Shown in pieces: positions 22,866 through 34,309 of a stretch of 64,000 bases of DNA (the first letter of the stretch is position 1; each line of letters begins with the position of its first letter). The stretch is from NCBI GenBank assembly GCA_026874595.1, contig CM049313.1, positions 76,750,659 to 76,814,658 on the forward strand, in the 5' to 3' direction. Made by a program: the position numbers and the translations under genes. The notes beneath the pieces are model-generated. The model was not told the origin of the DNA and did no database searches. It saw only the letters and a list, made by a program, of their open reading frames with translations. This DNA is from Sipunculus nudus. Taxonomy: Eukaryota > Annelida > Sipuncula > Golfingiida > Sipunculidae.

Positions 22866-24530
22866 ATATGACATAAATCTGAGACATCGCAGCACCTAAA
22901 ATAGCATTTTCAATCCCTTCTCTACTTATTTGTTGCTATTTAATAGTGTTCCAGTGTTCTGAAATAACTGTAATTCTCTCATTCTAAAAAGAAGGTTCAG
23001 TCTCTGTGATGCTTGCCTCTATTTATATTTATATAAATCGTGAATTTCACAGAGAATTGATTAAAAGATGCAATAAGGTCATATGATGTTGCAGTTAAAA
23101 AGAATAACGCAAGACCAAGTCTTGTTATAAGTAAATTGTATATGAAAGTCTGGCTTAAAACTGTTCTCTCTCTCTTATTACACCAGGTACAGTAAACTGA
23201 CCTTAATTTTCTTTCTCCTGTTGGGTCTAATATGCTAACAACTTTTTTTAATCAACTGCTGGTGAGGTAGTTACCGTGTATTAACATGCAAGAAGTATAT
23301 TGCTTATAAGAACAATGACTGTGAGTTGACTCTACAAGACAATTATGTGTTCAATACATATGCAACTCAATTTGTACTTTATACTCCTCCATGAGTGGTT
23401 TGTTGAATTAAAAAAACTGAGAGGTAATCATGTTGGTTATCGGTGAACTTATCAATCACTCAAGTGGTACTATATAATTAGGAATAGCCCAAAATAGACA
23501 ATAAAAGGTGTTTTAAATTTGACTTTAAAGTTTCTACAGTCATTGTGAGTATAAAAGAACCTAGACTCATAATAGCTAACTTAGATGTATATGCATCAAT
23601 CTGATACTTTATACAATACAAGGGACAAGGACTACGGATGTATACATTTGACAAATATACAAAATGTGTTGTGTCTGATTCGGCGTTATATGAAGGTTGA
23701 TTGCAAATCCAACTATTCCCTGATAGTGTTCTGATACATATTTAGGTCTGTGTTATGTGTCTTAAACTGCTACAGGTATTAGTTGAGTTAGTAAATTGAT
23801 AAGGCATGGACTGATACTAGTTGGTGCCTCACGTCAGAAGTCTTCTTCTTGCCTGTCCTATATCCCTTGGCCCATGAAAGTTGTTGGTGGTATATACTGA
23901 TATGCTATTGTTAAAATATATAGAACTAGAAGATGTATTGGTATTGGGTTTAGGTCAAATTATTGATACACTATTATAAGATAACGCTCCTTAAGTTCAT
24001 GTGTTTCATATTCAGACTGATAACTTAGGAATATAAAAGTGCACTGGAGAATATTAATGTGCCATCTAGTTCAATGCGGCTGAATGCACAAATACTTAAC
24101 GCAGTAGCTTTCACATGATTCTAGACCTTAAAGTATATGAACTTCTCAACACAAAGAAGTTGAATATATGGTTTCAGAAGTTCATAAAGAGCATGCTACA
24201 GCTGTAAGGTCTTTAATATAATCATACACATAAAAACATTTAGATATTATTATGTTGTTTCTCATTATACGACTTGAATATACACAGGATGTTTAGAATT
24301 CACAATGAGCCACGACTATTAAATTACAAACATACACATACAGTAAAAATATAAACAAACATGCATGCATCATTGCTTCTTAAAAGTAGTCCTAGTCAAC
24401 AGAAATTATGATTTTCCAATTTTGTTGGCAATTGTACAAGTCTGGTCCTAAAGTTTGTTCATAAAACTGAATCTACAGCTATAAGCTTTTAGAAAAATAA
24501 AAATCACACTCTAGATGTATGGAAGCCAGT
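22866..24530. other. AT-rich sequence between two inverted arrays
   Basis: No gene, RNA or clear repeat is recognised. It forms part of the spacer between the two inverted GGTGGCGCC arrays. Confidence 0.4.
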
Positions 24531-24785
24531 TACAAAGCAAGTTACTCATACTGACGAAGCATGTTTTTTAAGCTGAATAGCATGTTAATGAAACTGACCA
24601 ATCAAATTAGTCACATTTAGGAAAGGAAAATTAAACGAAACAAGTTAGTTAAAATCATGAGGGAAAATCACTCAAAAGGACGCAGCAAATTAGTCGAAAA
24701 GAACAGACGAGTTATTCAGCTTGACGAAGGCAAGCTATTCTGACTGAAAAGGACAACAACCCAGACAACAAAGTAATGGACCTAA
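24530..24785. repeat. Ancient relic of the 45-bp repeat
   Basis: AAGCAAGTTACTCATACTGA, AAACAAGTTAGTTAAAATCA and GAGTTATTCAGCTTGACGAA recall the core of the 17-18 kb array (AAGCAAGTTAGTCAAGCTGA), with irregular spacing. This implies the 45-bp motif once lay at a second site 6 kb away, or that the array was split. Confidence 0.5.
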
Positions 24786-25218
24786 TCAAATAGAAATGGG
24801 AGTTTGCACTGGCTTTTCTAATCTAAAGCGACCTGGGCAAGGATGTTTTAACGATAGCCAAGTTATATGAACGTCTTTTGTTTCATTTCATGAAATAAGT
24901 AGCACAGGGTAATTTGATGCTGAATGTAAAAACTCGTCTGTGTTACAGGTTTTTCAAAGTTAATAATTTCCTGCAGGGTTTTCTTCTTGGAACACACCAT
25001 GGTTTTTCAGCTTTGTGGCAACCACATTTATAGTGCAATGTTCTGACTTTCAGTTCAAGTTACCGCAGTTGTATTTCTTGGAATGTCTACTTCTCTCTAT
25101 CAGTAAGAATCCCTGGACCAGTTTAAGTCCCAATGCAATTTAACCGTACGTTCCCTATGATTTAACCGTGCGTGTCTCACTTTTTTTGGGTCGTATTTTG
25201 GTGATAATTAATAAAATT
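24786..25218. other. AT-rich sequence, nothing recognised
   Basis: No domain, RNA or repeat is recognised, apart from two nearby ATTTAACCGTRCGT strings at about 25138 and 25161. Confidence 0.4.
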
Positions 25219-25620
25219 TAGTGGTAGGAAGTGCTTTTAAAATCTTTATCGATGATTGAAAAATAAAAAAGACCGATGATCGATTATTAATTTTTCTAAA
25301 TTACCTTGAACTCATGCTGTATACTTGTACCTAAATTACTGAACCCGATAAATAGTCTGACATTTACACCGATATGCATTATGAAATCATCAATCCACCG
25401 CATAGGCATCTAAGGTCGACTTGCTGTCTGACGATTGTTGGCGGTGCAAGGTTTTGATGCTGTTTGTTACTTTGTGTTCTTATATCTTTAAGAGGATAAG
25501 ATTCTTTGCATTCGCTTACATAATCGTTATTAATCGGTACTGCAATAATATAATCGATTTGATCGATTTTGAAAGAAAACGACTTTTCTTCGATTTAATC
25601 GATTAATCGGCACACCACTA
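25219..25620. mobile_element. Possible hAT-like MITE with ATCGATTA subterminal repeats
   Basis: The left end TAGTGGTAGG matches the reverse complement of the right end ACCACTA for seven bases. The right end reads GATTAATCGGCACACCACTA. ATCGATTA-type motifs cluster near both ends (25246-25290 and 25545-25607). Size and termini suit a small hAT-type non-autonomous element. No convincing target duplication was found. Confidence 0.33.
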
Positions 25621-25699
25621 TTTGAAATGCTAAAATTTATGTGTAGAATATGATTACAGTGACAGAAAAGTATATAAGCACACCTGAAACAGAGATTGA

Positions 25700-26560
25700 G
25701 ACATTTGTTTACAGCTGATCAGTGCGTTTTAGACTTTTAGATGTATATTTAAAATTGAGGTCATAACCTTGAATATTGCCATTTATGGTGAAAATCAAAC
25801 AAAACTATAAATATCTAAATGAGGGATGCATGGATTAGTCATAAAATCAAATTGACCGAAGATCTTTGATAGCTTTGTCTTCTGCGGAAGACATGTGGCG
25901 CCACCTTCTGTCCATTTCTTGTTTTAGCCCCTTTTAATACCCCATCAGTGCCACTTGACAGTACTCTTAGCATTAAAAGTCAAAAACTAATGACAGTTTG
26001 GGCTGAACTTATACATATCTATAGATCTTGGACTTCTCCATTTTGTACTCAAAACTTGTGGCGCCATCTGCAATCCTTTTCCCGTGGAGTCCATCTGTAC
26101 ATGTGCTTTTGGGGAAAATTGCTCATATCTCCGGAATGGTTCAAGGTATTGGTCTTAAAATTGGCATGTCCATCCATCTGGTAAAATTTTCTCGTACACC
26201 AGACGGGTGGCGCCACCTACGTTCCCGTTTCCGTTTAATAAATTAATGCACTTTTCTTAGGAGGGGTGTGTCGTATTGATCTGAAACTGTGCATGTCCCT
26301 AGATCTTTGAATCCTCCATCTTGTACTCAGGACTGGTGGCGCCATCTGCAATTTTTACCGTGCGGCCTTCATCCGGACATTTGTTTTAGATGAAAATTGC
26401 TCATATCTGAGGAGGTCTGCAATTTGGCATGTACATCCATCTTGGAGAGTTTTCTCGTCAACCAGACAGGTGTCGCCACCTACCTCACCATTTTTATAGC
26501 ATAGATTAATCCCCTTTTCTCAAGAGTGATTCACCGTATTGGCTCCCATATTTGGTGAAT
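25700..26560 (-). repeat. ~270-bp two-part repeat, inverted relative to the 21.6-22.9 kb array
   Basis: The same two half-units appear as reverse complements. GCGCCATCTGCAAT follows TTTTGTACTC at 26041-26074, and its counterpart is at 26339-26352, a spacing of 278 bp. The other half-unit gives GGTGGCGCCACCTA at 26206-26219 and GGTGTCGCCACCTA at 26469-26482, a spacing of 263 bp. A further GTGGCGCCACCTT lies at 25895. Copies are diverged. Overlapping plus-strand frames at 25948-26246 are incidental. Confidence 0.75.
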
Positions 26561-27090
26561 AATTTTGTTTCTCAAGTTGACGGATGGAAGAACCATGCTT
26601 ACCGAGTTTTATTATATGCTGCTGAAGATGGGGGGGGGCTATTCTTAAAGGGGGGGGGGGGGGGGGTAATTGTCTGGGGAAATTATGGCACCTGCGCTGC
26701 CAAGAAATGTCTAGTTCATATTTATTTTAATAATTTTCTTAATCTTTTCAGTCTGTAGTATATGACTTTAGTGTAGAGCAAATGGATTTAACGCTATATA
26801 AATTATATATTATATATAATATATTATTTGTTATTATCATATTTCAAAATAGAAGAACGATTTCCTAGTAAATGTTTAAATTACCTATGGCCACCCTTTC
26901 ATTTTTATACCGCAAAAATATTTGCCGGTATATAGCAGATACCGGTAGTTATAATAGGCGAGGGATTGTTATGTAAAGCATAAGGACTGGGTATTTTGCC
27001 TCTCGCCCATAATTCTAACATCTAATCCTAGTCCCATTGCCCACTACCTCAAACAAAGCAGTGATAAATGCGCTGACAGTTTAAACTGAC
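26561..27090. other. AT-rich sequence with poly-G tracts
   Basis: Contains a G9 run near 26630 and a G17 run at 26650-26666, and an AT-rich palindromic patch near 26800-26830. No gene is recognised. Confidence 0.45.
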
Positions 27091-27092
27091 CC

Positions 27093-27391
27093 ATAGGCGT
27101 GGGAGCATCTTTTAGTTGGGGGGTGGAGGGGGCGAAATATATATAACATCGGCCAAAGGGCCATGGTTCCCTGGAAGGTTTGAGGGTGTACGACTCGCGC
27201 AGGACTTTGTCAATTTGGAAACGATTCGCATAGTAGTCAGTTTAAAAACGACTCGCATTTTTGTCAGTTTGAAGCAAACTCATGCATTTTTTTCAAATTC
27301 AATTGATGATGAATTCGAAGAAAAATGGTTGATTCCATCTTCTGAAACTAAAAATCTACACAATTGCGCCCCCTCCCCCTCCCCCCCCCCC
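27093..27391. mobile_element. Foldback or MITE-like element with G/C-rich inverted termini
   Basis: The left terminus GGGGGGTGGAGGGGGCGAA (27118-27136) pairs with the right terminus, which begins TTGCGCCCCCTCCCCCT at 27364 and runs on as Cs to 27391. The preceding ATAGGCGTGGGAGCATCTTT may belong to the element end. The interior has about three diverged ~27-30-bp units of ACGACTCGCATTTTTGTCAG type (27189-27275). The 95-codon open frame across it is incidental. No transposase is present. Confidence 0.55.
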
Positions 27392-27395
27392 ATAA

Positions 27396-27421
27396 TTATC
27401 TGATTATGTATAATCAGATAA
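27396..27421. repeat. Perfect 11-bp-stem hairpin
   Basis: TTATCTGATTA and TAATCAGATAA flank a TGTA loop. It lies directly after the G/C-ended element. The AT-rich stem and absence of a T-tract give no reason to call it a terminator. Confidence 0.85.
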
Positions 27422-27435
27422 AGAAAAATGATACG

Positions 27436-27444
27436 ATATATATA

Positions 27445-27495
<51 letters not shown>
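27436..27495. repeat. Interrupted (AT)n microsatellite
   Basis: About 60 bp of AT dinucleotides with two short interruptions (TTTAT near 27448 and ACAT near 27478). Confidence 0.95.
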
Positions 27496-28734
27496 CCATG
27501 TAGTCCTATACTAAAAAATATTAACATTACATTATCTTTCTAATGGTGACAACGACCCCCTATTAGGGTGCTCCACAATTCGAATGGACTCTCCAACATT
27601 TTAGCCCGATTGTCCCGGACTCACGAATTTGTTTTCCTATTTAAAGCCCTGGTGCTAGTCTTGTAACAAAAAGTAATGTAAGACACTTTTAAAGACAAAC
27701 TGCATGACGTTTCTTTCACACAAGCTTTCTGGTGCTCAGCCCCTTATTCAGCTGTAAAACATCATATGATTGTTTTAACGGTAAGCCTTACTTCAATTTT
27801 TGTTCTCAACAAATTCAACATCAAGTTTTTATGTAAGATTGGAAAGTGTAATATAATGATGGAGCGAAACAACTGAACCGCGTACAACATCACCTGACAT
27901 GAAATGTTACAATGTTTCCTTTGTCACTGTGTGTTCAAGAGTGACGACCATAAGCTAAACTTAATTGAATAAGGCAGAGCCCAGGGGGTATTACGTTAAC
28001 CACTGACGTTATTATCGCGGAGACACAGGTTGTCGTAAGTGGACTAGGTGTATTTTCCGGTCAGAACTCGGCAGTACTGGAAAAACCCAGCAGCGTTAGG
28101 TGGCATCGTCGTTTGCAATCACTTTACACTCTAGTCTCACTAAAATGCAAATAAGTCAATCTATTTTCTTACAAAATCACATAAAATATATACCATTTTA
28201 AACCAAATAAATTATCTAACTGATGAAATATAATTTTTTTTCGTATCTAATAAATGAAGTTCATTTTTTTACACTTGAATAAAAATTTAATTTTTTGTTC
28301 ACTGATCTTGCACATATTTTTCATGTTTAAAATGTAAATCATACAAATTTTCTCCTATAAGACTTAACTACTCACGCGAAAAAAAAGCCAATAACTTATT
28401 TCAAAATAACAATATGAAAAAAAAACAATTTTTGGAAAACGTATTTGACTTTGTGGGTACAATATAAGATGTGTATGTGATTTTTCGTTTCTGAGAAATA
28501 TCGATTTAAAACTCGTGCAGAAAAGGACAAAACGATATGCGTGTGTACCCCCTAAAATATGGCCCTTAACAAGGATTTATTGTGAACGACAACCTGTTTT
28601 CGTTATTTAAGTATACTAAGTATAGTTTGAATAAGCATAGTATGATTAACCGAATGCGCTTTAATCTTACTCCTTTTGTTTTCGTATTTGCAAGTTTAAA
28701 GTGAATTATTGTACAATTTTACATCTGATAGCTG
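27496..28734. other. Non-coding AT-rich sequence
   Basis: No recognisable protein or RNA gene. Long A- and T-rich stretches occupy 28140-28450. Confidence 0.4.
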
Positions 28735-29250
28735 AGTTACACGTGTACCCTCGTTTCTTGGCGGTGACGCGTGCCGAGGTTGCTGGCTATCAGTTGCCAA
28801 GTGGATTTACGCTCGCCAAACTAACCGCAGCGACCCGGTCATACCTCCCGCTCCTTAACTCATCCAAACAAACACAACTAGCGACATTACACCCCCCCCC
28901 TTTCCATATATACAAGACAATATTCAGATTTCTCGTATGAACAATTAAAAATCCTTTATAATTAATCCTATATTTTTCTCTCTCTCTTTCTCTCTTTCTC
29001 ACTAAAAGCAACGCAAGCAAAACTTGCATGGTTATTTGCATGATTTTCGTATTTTTGTTCTCACTTATTAGTGTCGTGAGGCCAAGACCAATTAACAGAG
29101 ATAAGCCTGTGCGAGTCGGTCAGCTCTTTCTTCGGCTGTAAGCGCTCCATTGGCTACACTTCTGTCAGTCAGGGGAATGTGAGGCGGAGTCTGCCCGATC
29201 ACTACACATTGCTCGTACACAGCCGCCTCGGACGTGTGTTGTTATGGTTA
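28735..29250. promoter_or_regulatory. CpG-dense patch, promoter-like
   Basis: Two CpG-rich blocks (about 28738-28860 and 29075-29235) stand out in an AT-rich, CpG-poor neighbourhood, each with roughly ten CpGs per 120-180 bp. They flank a CT-rich microsatellite at about 28975-29000. An inverted CCAAT box in CCATTGGCT lies near 29147. Such patches often mark promoters or 5' exons in animals, but no first exon, TATA box or open frame with known homology was found. Orientation is undetermined. Confidence 0.25.
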
Positions 29251-31593
29251 TTCATTTATTAAGTTTATGTTGACAATCATAATGTCACTGGATTCACCTT
29301 TGCACAGGTACAGGTATATCCGAAAGTAATTGACCTTATTTCCACAAAAACGATAACTTTAGGGTTATAACGTATAGCATATGTAAAGTATATAGCATAT
29401 GCCACGAGCCCCGCCTTTTTTATGGCTATGCATTGAATGGCAATTCTTTGGAGTCCTGTTTTGTACATGTTGAAAATGCTTGCCGAATTTATTTGTCTCT
29501 CATGGGAATAAGCTGGACAAGAGAGCGCAGATCCCCCCCCCCCCCCCCCAAAAAAAAACTTAGGGACAACATAGTAAACAGAACATGTTTGTGTCAATGT
29601 CAATTCTTTTCTATTAAAAAACATTTATTATATGATCAACATATTGGCTAATGCATCTTTTTGTCATTGAGGGCCCCGTTATAATATTTGTTACATCCCG
29701 CTTCCCCAACCCCAGATTAATCTCACTCATTAGTTTACACTGACTTAGAACGAATAAAGTTCTCCCCAAAAACATAGAATGTTTATTTTGAGAATGTGTG
29801 AACTAATCGCCAATAAGATTAATTGTTAATTATCCTTTCTCAACCCGTTAAACGGGTGAGTAATCAAATATTTAAGTCAAGATCTTTGTACATTTAAGAT
29901 GCGAAAAAAAACATGTATCAAAGAATAAATGATCAAATTGGTGCACCAATGTGGTGCTTTTACGTGTCCTCTTCTATCTCTATGAGAAACGCAATTAAGT
30001 GAATACCTTGAAGATGAACATCATGACCACATTTTGAATTAAACCAACAGGGTTTATTACGTGTGAACTGAAAGAACCTTTTTGTCTCGAACCATTAACA
30101 CACTAAACGGCATTTTAGCTAAATCACGATCACGTGACTAACGCGAGAGGCTGTGATGGTGTAGGTTTTAACGGAAAAGTTTCAAAGCCATTCCATTAAT
30201 GGTTAATGTGTTACATTTCTGTTAGTGATTAAACATGACTCAACTAATAGATGTTTGTATGTCAATCAGAGGATAATAATAACATGTCGAGTCTGTCATA
30301 TATTGATTACAGTGACTCTTCGCACTAGTATACAAAGTGTATGGCTTACTGCCTTCTAATGTTTCAATGAAATATTCTGTAATATTATATTTATATGAAA
30401 GTGGGTACAGATAATGAGAATATTATATTTCATTGCTGTATTAACAAAACAGGAAATGAAGCTTGCATTTTTTAAAATGAAAAAAATTACCTGCCATTCT
30501 AGGTTTGTCTGAACCAAATCTGTGTGTGTGTTAAAAATTAACACAACAAAAACCTTTTCACAATTGGTAATGACTCTTTAAGCAATTCTTTCATTGAAAT
30601 TACAATTCAGTTTTTTCTATGCCTCCTATTTTACCAGCAATTAGGAAAATTCACATTTTCTTATGGAATATTTTATTTGCAAAGAGTAAGAGAGACATTG
30701 AATTATAGTTCTGTGGAATACATCAAAGGATGAGACAGGATACTGAGTGTATTATGAGAAGACATAGTTTGACATAGACGTGAGGGCCTTGACCTTAAGA
30801 GAACACAGAATAAAAATTTTATAAATCACCGTCTTTTTTTTAAATTTTACTCTCTGGAAAGGAACATTACAGAATCGGAACAAGAACAGATGATTTCTGA
30901 GCCAATGATACATTTCTTTATGACTTCAAATGAATGAAATATTCAACCCATTATGTAATGTCTGTATAATCACTAATGAATGTCTCATCAGTTGTTAAGA
31001 CATGGCATAGGATATGTAGTCATATTAAATACCGCCATACCTCTTGCAGGGATCTGAATTAACTTCTTGAGCCACGCCCTTTCAATGGAACCAACCTTTG
31101 TCCATGGACAACCTGTGTACGTGTATTACTCCTGAAACTTTATACCTACCTCAAGGACTGTGCTTACGTTTGTTCGCTATAGATTCAATAGATCAATAAT
31201 TTTTAGGGTGCCCGTTTTACATATTAACCAATAACTTGAAAGACATGTCGAGTGTAGTTCCGCAAAAGAACGCAGCGCAGTGTGTATGCAATGTGGATTA
31301 AAGGTCGCATCGTTAAGCAGCATTCAGTGAGGCAGTCTATTTGGCTGAAACCTCGGCAGAATTGACGTACTTCATAACATAACAGTATTAATGTATTACG
31401 ATAAATTTACTGTATGAGTGAGAGTTAAAAAAACATAGCCTATGTGTCACTAATGAATATTTTATATCGAAAATATCCTAGAACGCTCTTTCTCACTTTG
31501 TGTAAGAATATAAAAGATTGCATTTATTTATAAATGTATCTCTTTATAGAACATTATAGATTTGTTTATCCTTTTCTTTATATTAAGATAAAA
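29251..31593. other. Non-coding sequence with a C17-A9 tract
   Basis: Contains C17 at 29533-29549 followed by A9. No gene or RNA is recognised. Open frames of 60-115 codons overlap the homopolymer or low-complexity DNA and have no family resemblance. Confidence 0.4.
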
Positions 31594-31645
31594 CATTCAT
31601 TCATTCATTCATTCATTCATTCATTCATTCATTCATTCATTCATT
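31594..31645. repeat. (CATT)13 microsatellite
   Basis: Thirteen uninterrupted CATT tetranucleotides, 52 bp. Confidence 0.97.
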
Positions 31646-31899
31646 TTCCCCTTTAAATTATATATGTAAATATAACTCCAAAGACTATTTGTTCCTTCGT
31701 TCTTTCAGTGTTTTTTCCTCTTTTCTCATTCATTTATTCGTGACTATATATTCACTATACAATTCAGTTTATTAAATGGTAAATGCATGCAAATAAGGAT
31801 TCATTCCGATTAATGGCTCGCTCGCTAAATCACTATTACGTGCACTATTACGTTTCTATATGTGCACTCCACATATCTCCGTTATGTTGTAATATGAAG

Positions 31900-32340
31900 A
31901 ACAAAAATGTACCTTTCTGGTAATTGTTGCTTCGGCTAGGACCGTGCTTGGTGCTCCTCCGGTTTCTATGCCTGCTTGTTTGGCATCACTAATGGTGACT
32001 ATGGAGCTGTCCCCGTGAAAAGATGACGCCCTAGTTCTTCAGCGTTCTTCAGGCGGCATTGTATTCCTATAATAACGCGTGTGCTGTCAGAGCTCAGTTG
32101 TTTTCTGTGGCGGCTTCGCAAATCCACCGTTCCGACCAACACAGCCGTCACCATGGAGTGGAATGGTTTACATGGGAACGGATGTAAAATGCCATTGATG
32201 TCAAGCTCTTGCCTGCGCCAATCAAAGCCAACAGTTTCTTGTAAATCCCGGCTTGTGACGTCAATGTATCAGCCTCCTCCAGCCAGCCTCATTTCGCTCC
32301 ACAATATCAGCTAATTTACACCACGGCTCGTGTGCTAAGG
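31900..32340. promoter_or_regulatory. GC-richer patch with CRE and CCAAT box, promoter-like
   Basis: This patch is clearly richer in GC and CpG than its surroundings. It contains a perfect CRE octamer TGACGTCA (32256-32263) and a CCAAT box in CGCCAATCA about 40 bp before it (near 32217). CRE plus CCAAT is a common animal promoter pairing. The 77-codon plus-strand frame at 32081-32314 and its antisense show no recognisable domain, so exon content is unknown. Confidence 0.25.
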
Positions 32341-32644
32341 CACCAGTTTCTCTGATGCGGGCTGTAGTCATCCATCTCTTTCTTTCCCTCTCTCTATTCA
32401 TGTTTCTTTCGCATTTATTATAACCACTATTATCTATTAATGAAGCGTATTCTTATCTCCGTTGAACTTTAAAAGATATATCACACTTTCAAACTATTAT
32501 TCCGTGTTTTTAAATCATTTTTAGTTCATATATGAAGTCATCCATTTGTTCTTGAGGATTATGACTCCCTGAGATAACTCGAACGGGCCTTGTCTGGGTT
32601 CTTTTCATGGAATTCAGTCTCACTGGTTAAGAAGAGGACAACAC

Positions 32645-32870
32645 AACAGAGATCCCTTCTTTTTCATTATGTCGGACGATAGGATCCCGATCTCTTTTTT
32701 GTTAATATGACAGACTAGAGGATCCGATCCCACCTTTTGTCAATGTTTCGAAAGACAGGATCCAGATATCTTCTTTGTCAATATGTCGAACTGGCGGATT
32801 TAGAGCCCTTCTTATGTCGGAATAGGGGATCCAGTCTCTTCTTTGCACAGTGGACGACAAGTAGGTTAAT
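32645..32870. repeat. Degenerate 38-bp tandem repeat with periodic GGATCC
   Basis: GGATCC or its variant GGATTT occurs at 32682, 32720, 32758 and 32796, exactly 38 bp apart, then at 32827. Each unit shares a preceding ATGTCG-like piece and a following TCTTCTTTGTCAAT-like piece. Degraded further units flank both ends. This is an old, short array. Confidence 0.75.
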
Positions 32871-33822
32871 TCACTTGTTGCTCCGTATTATGGGCGACAA
32901 GACCCAGTAAACTGACAGGCTAATACAATATGTGATAATAAAATCTCTTAAAGGAAACAATACATAAGTGACTGTCTTATATAAATTCTACTTTTTCTTT
33001 AGCTTCTGTTACTTGCATGCCAGTGAGTTCTAGAAGACAGAAAAGTGAATTATCCCTACGTAGGGTCATTATTTTGTCAAGTCCCTTATCACTTTGCACA
33101 TTCTGTTTCATCAGGATTTCTTTTTCCTCTATTAAAGGAGATCGTTAGTAGGACTGAAAGTCGACCAGAGGGCACCAAAGTCAGTTACTAGAAAGGACTA
33201 CCATCTTGTCTTATGATGTTCCACACAAGAGAGTACGTCTCTTTATTCGCTTACATATAAAATAATTTTTGTCAATTCCTCCGGGGCTGATCTTTAAAAT
33301 TGATTAAGCCTACAATGTGCTTATTATATTGTGATATTTGTATGTAATGTAAGCAGTGTGCGATTTCATTATTATTGGAAATCCGACAAAATGGCTGTGA
33401 TTGCTTCCTTTGTTTTAGACTATTAATAATTATTTCTGAACTCTAATACAGAAAAAATTATACAGCCTCACAGCAATATACAATCTGAGCGGAGAGGGTT
33501 TTTTTGTTTAGAAAACAAAATCGGCAGAAATGGCTAAGTAATCTGGCTAAGTATGGCTAATAAATAGCTAAGTTTCACGTTTTTGTTTTTCTTTCGTTCT
33601 AAATCAAATTTTTTTGTTAAAAACGGATAAACTGGATACACTATTTACATACGTGGAAATGTAATATCTGTAATTCTTTTTACGATGTGCCAAGGGAGTT
33701 TGGTGCCATGAAATAGAACTACTGGTTCTGTATTAGGTTATACTACCCACGCAGGGAAGGCCAGTGTATACTGTGTGTTGTGCGTGTCGGACAAAATCAT
33801 ATCAGTGGAGGGGGGTTTCCTG
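32871..33822. other. AT-rich sequence with a short palindrome
   Basis: Contains the perfect 12-bp palindrome CCCTACGTAGGG (33054-33065). No gene or RNA is recognised. Confidence 0.4.
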
Positions 33823-33900
33823 TCTGTAGGTAAAAAATATAACCATAATTTAAAGAACATGTTTGTAGGTAAAGTATATAACAATGATTTAAAGAACGCG
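33823..33900. repeat. 39-bp tandem duplication
   Basis: TGTAGGTAAAAAATATAACC at 33825 recurs in slightly changed form at 33864, with the shared tail ATTTAAAGAAC. Two copies. Confidence 0.7.
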
Positions 33901-33966
33901 TCTGTCATTTCTGATTGTGAAGGTAGGCGGGGCTAACAATGTCGTTTCCTGTTTGCTGCAGTAAGA

Positions 33967-33967
<1 letters not shown>

Positions 33968-34042
<75 letters not shown>
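33968..34042. repeat. (TA)n(TG)n compound microsatellite
   Basis: About 47 bp of TA repeats passes directly into about 28 bp of TG repeats. Alternating purine-pyrimidine tracts of this kind can adopt Z-DNA or cruciform conformations. Confidence 0.97.
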
Positions 34043-34045
<3 letters not shown>

Positions 34046-34309
34046 AATAAATTAAAGTTGGCCAAGGCTTGTTACTGATACGGCTGTCTGGATTGGTCAT
34101 ATGGAAAACATGGTATTTTATCATTCAGCCTCACATTTGGAATTAAATTTTCCCTAATTCGGGGCAATGAATAAATAAGGAGTCCATTAATTTCATGAGC
34201 CTCAGTTAGTGAAAAGCACCTGGATGTAAAAAATACTGTTCCTGTAGAAGTATGCAGGTTTGTTGATCAGTTGTGATATGAAAGCTCAGTCTTGTCATCG
34301 AGTGTCTGA

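Noticed and set aside
27396-27421. Transcription terminator
   Set aside because: Perfect hairpin but AT-rich, without a following T-tract, in a eukaryotic context with no upstream gene.
29277-29651. Overlapping frames containing glycine or proline runs
   Set aside because: The runs are translations of the C17 tract. Opposite-strand frames overlap fully and show no domain.
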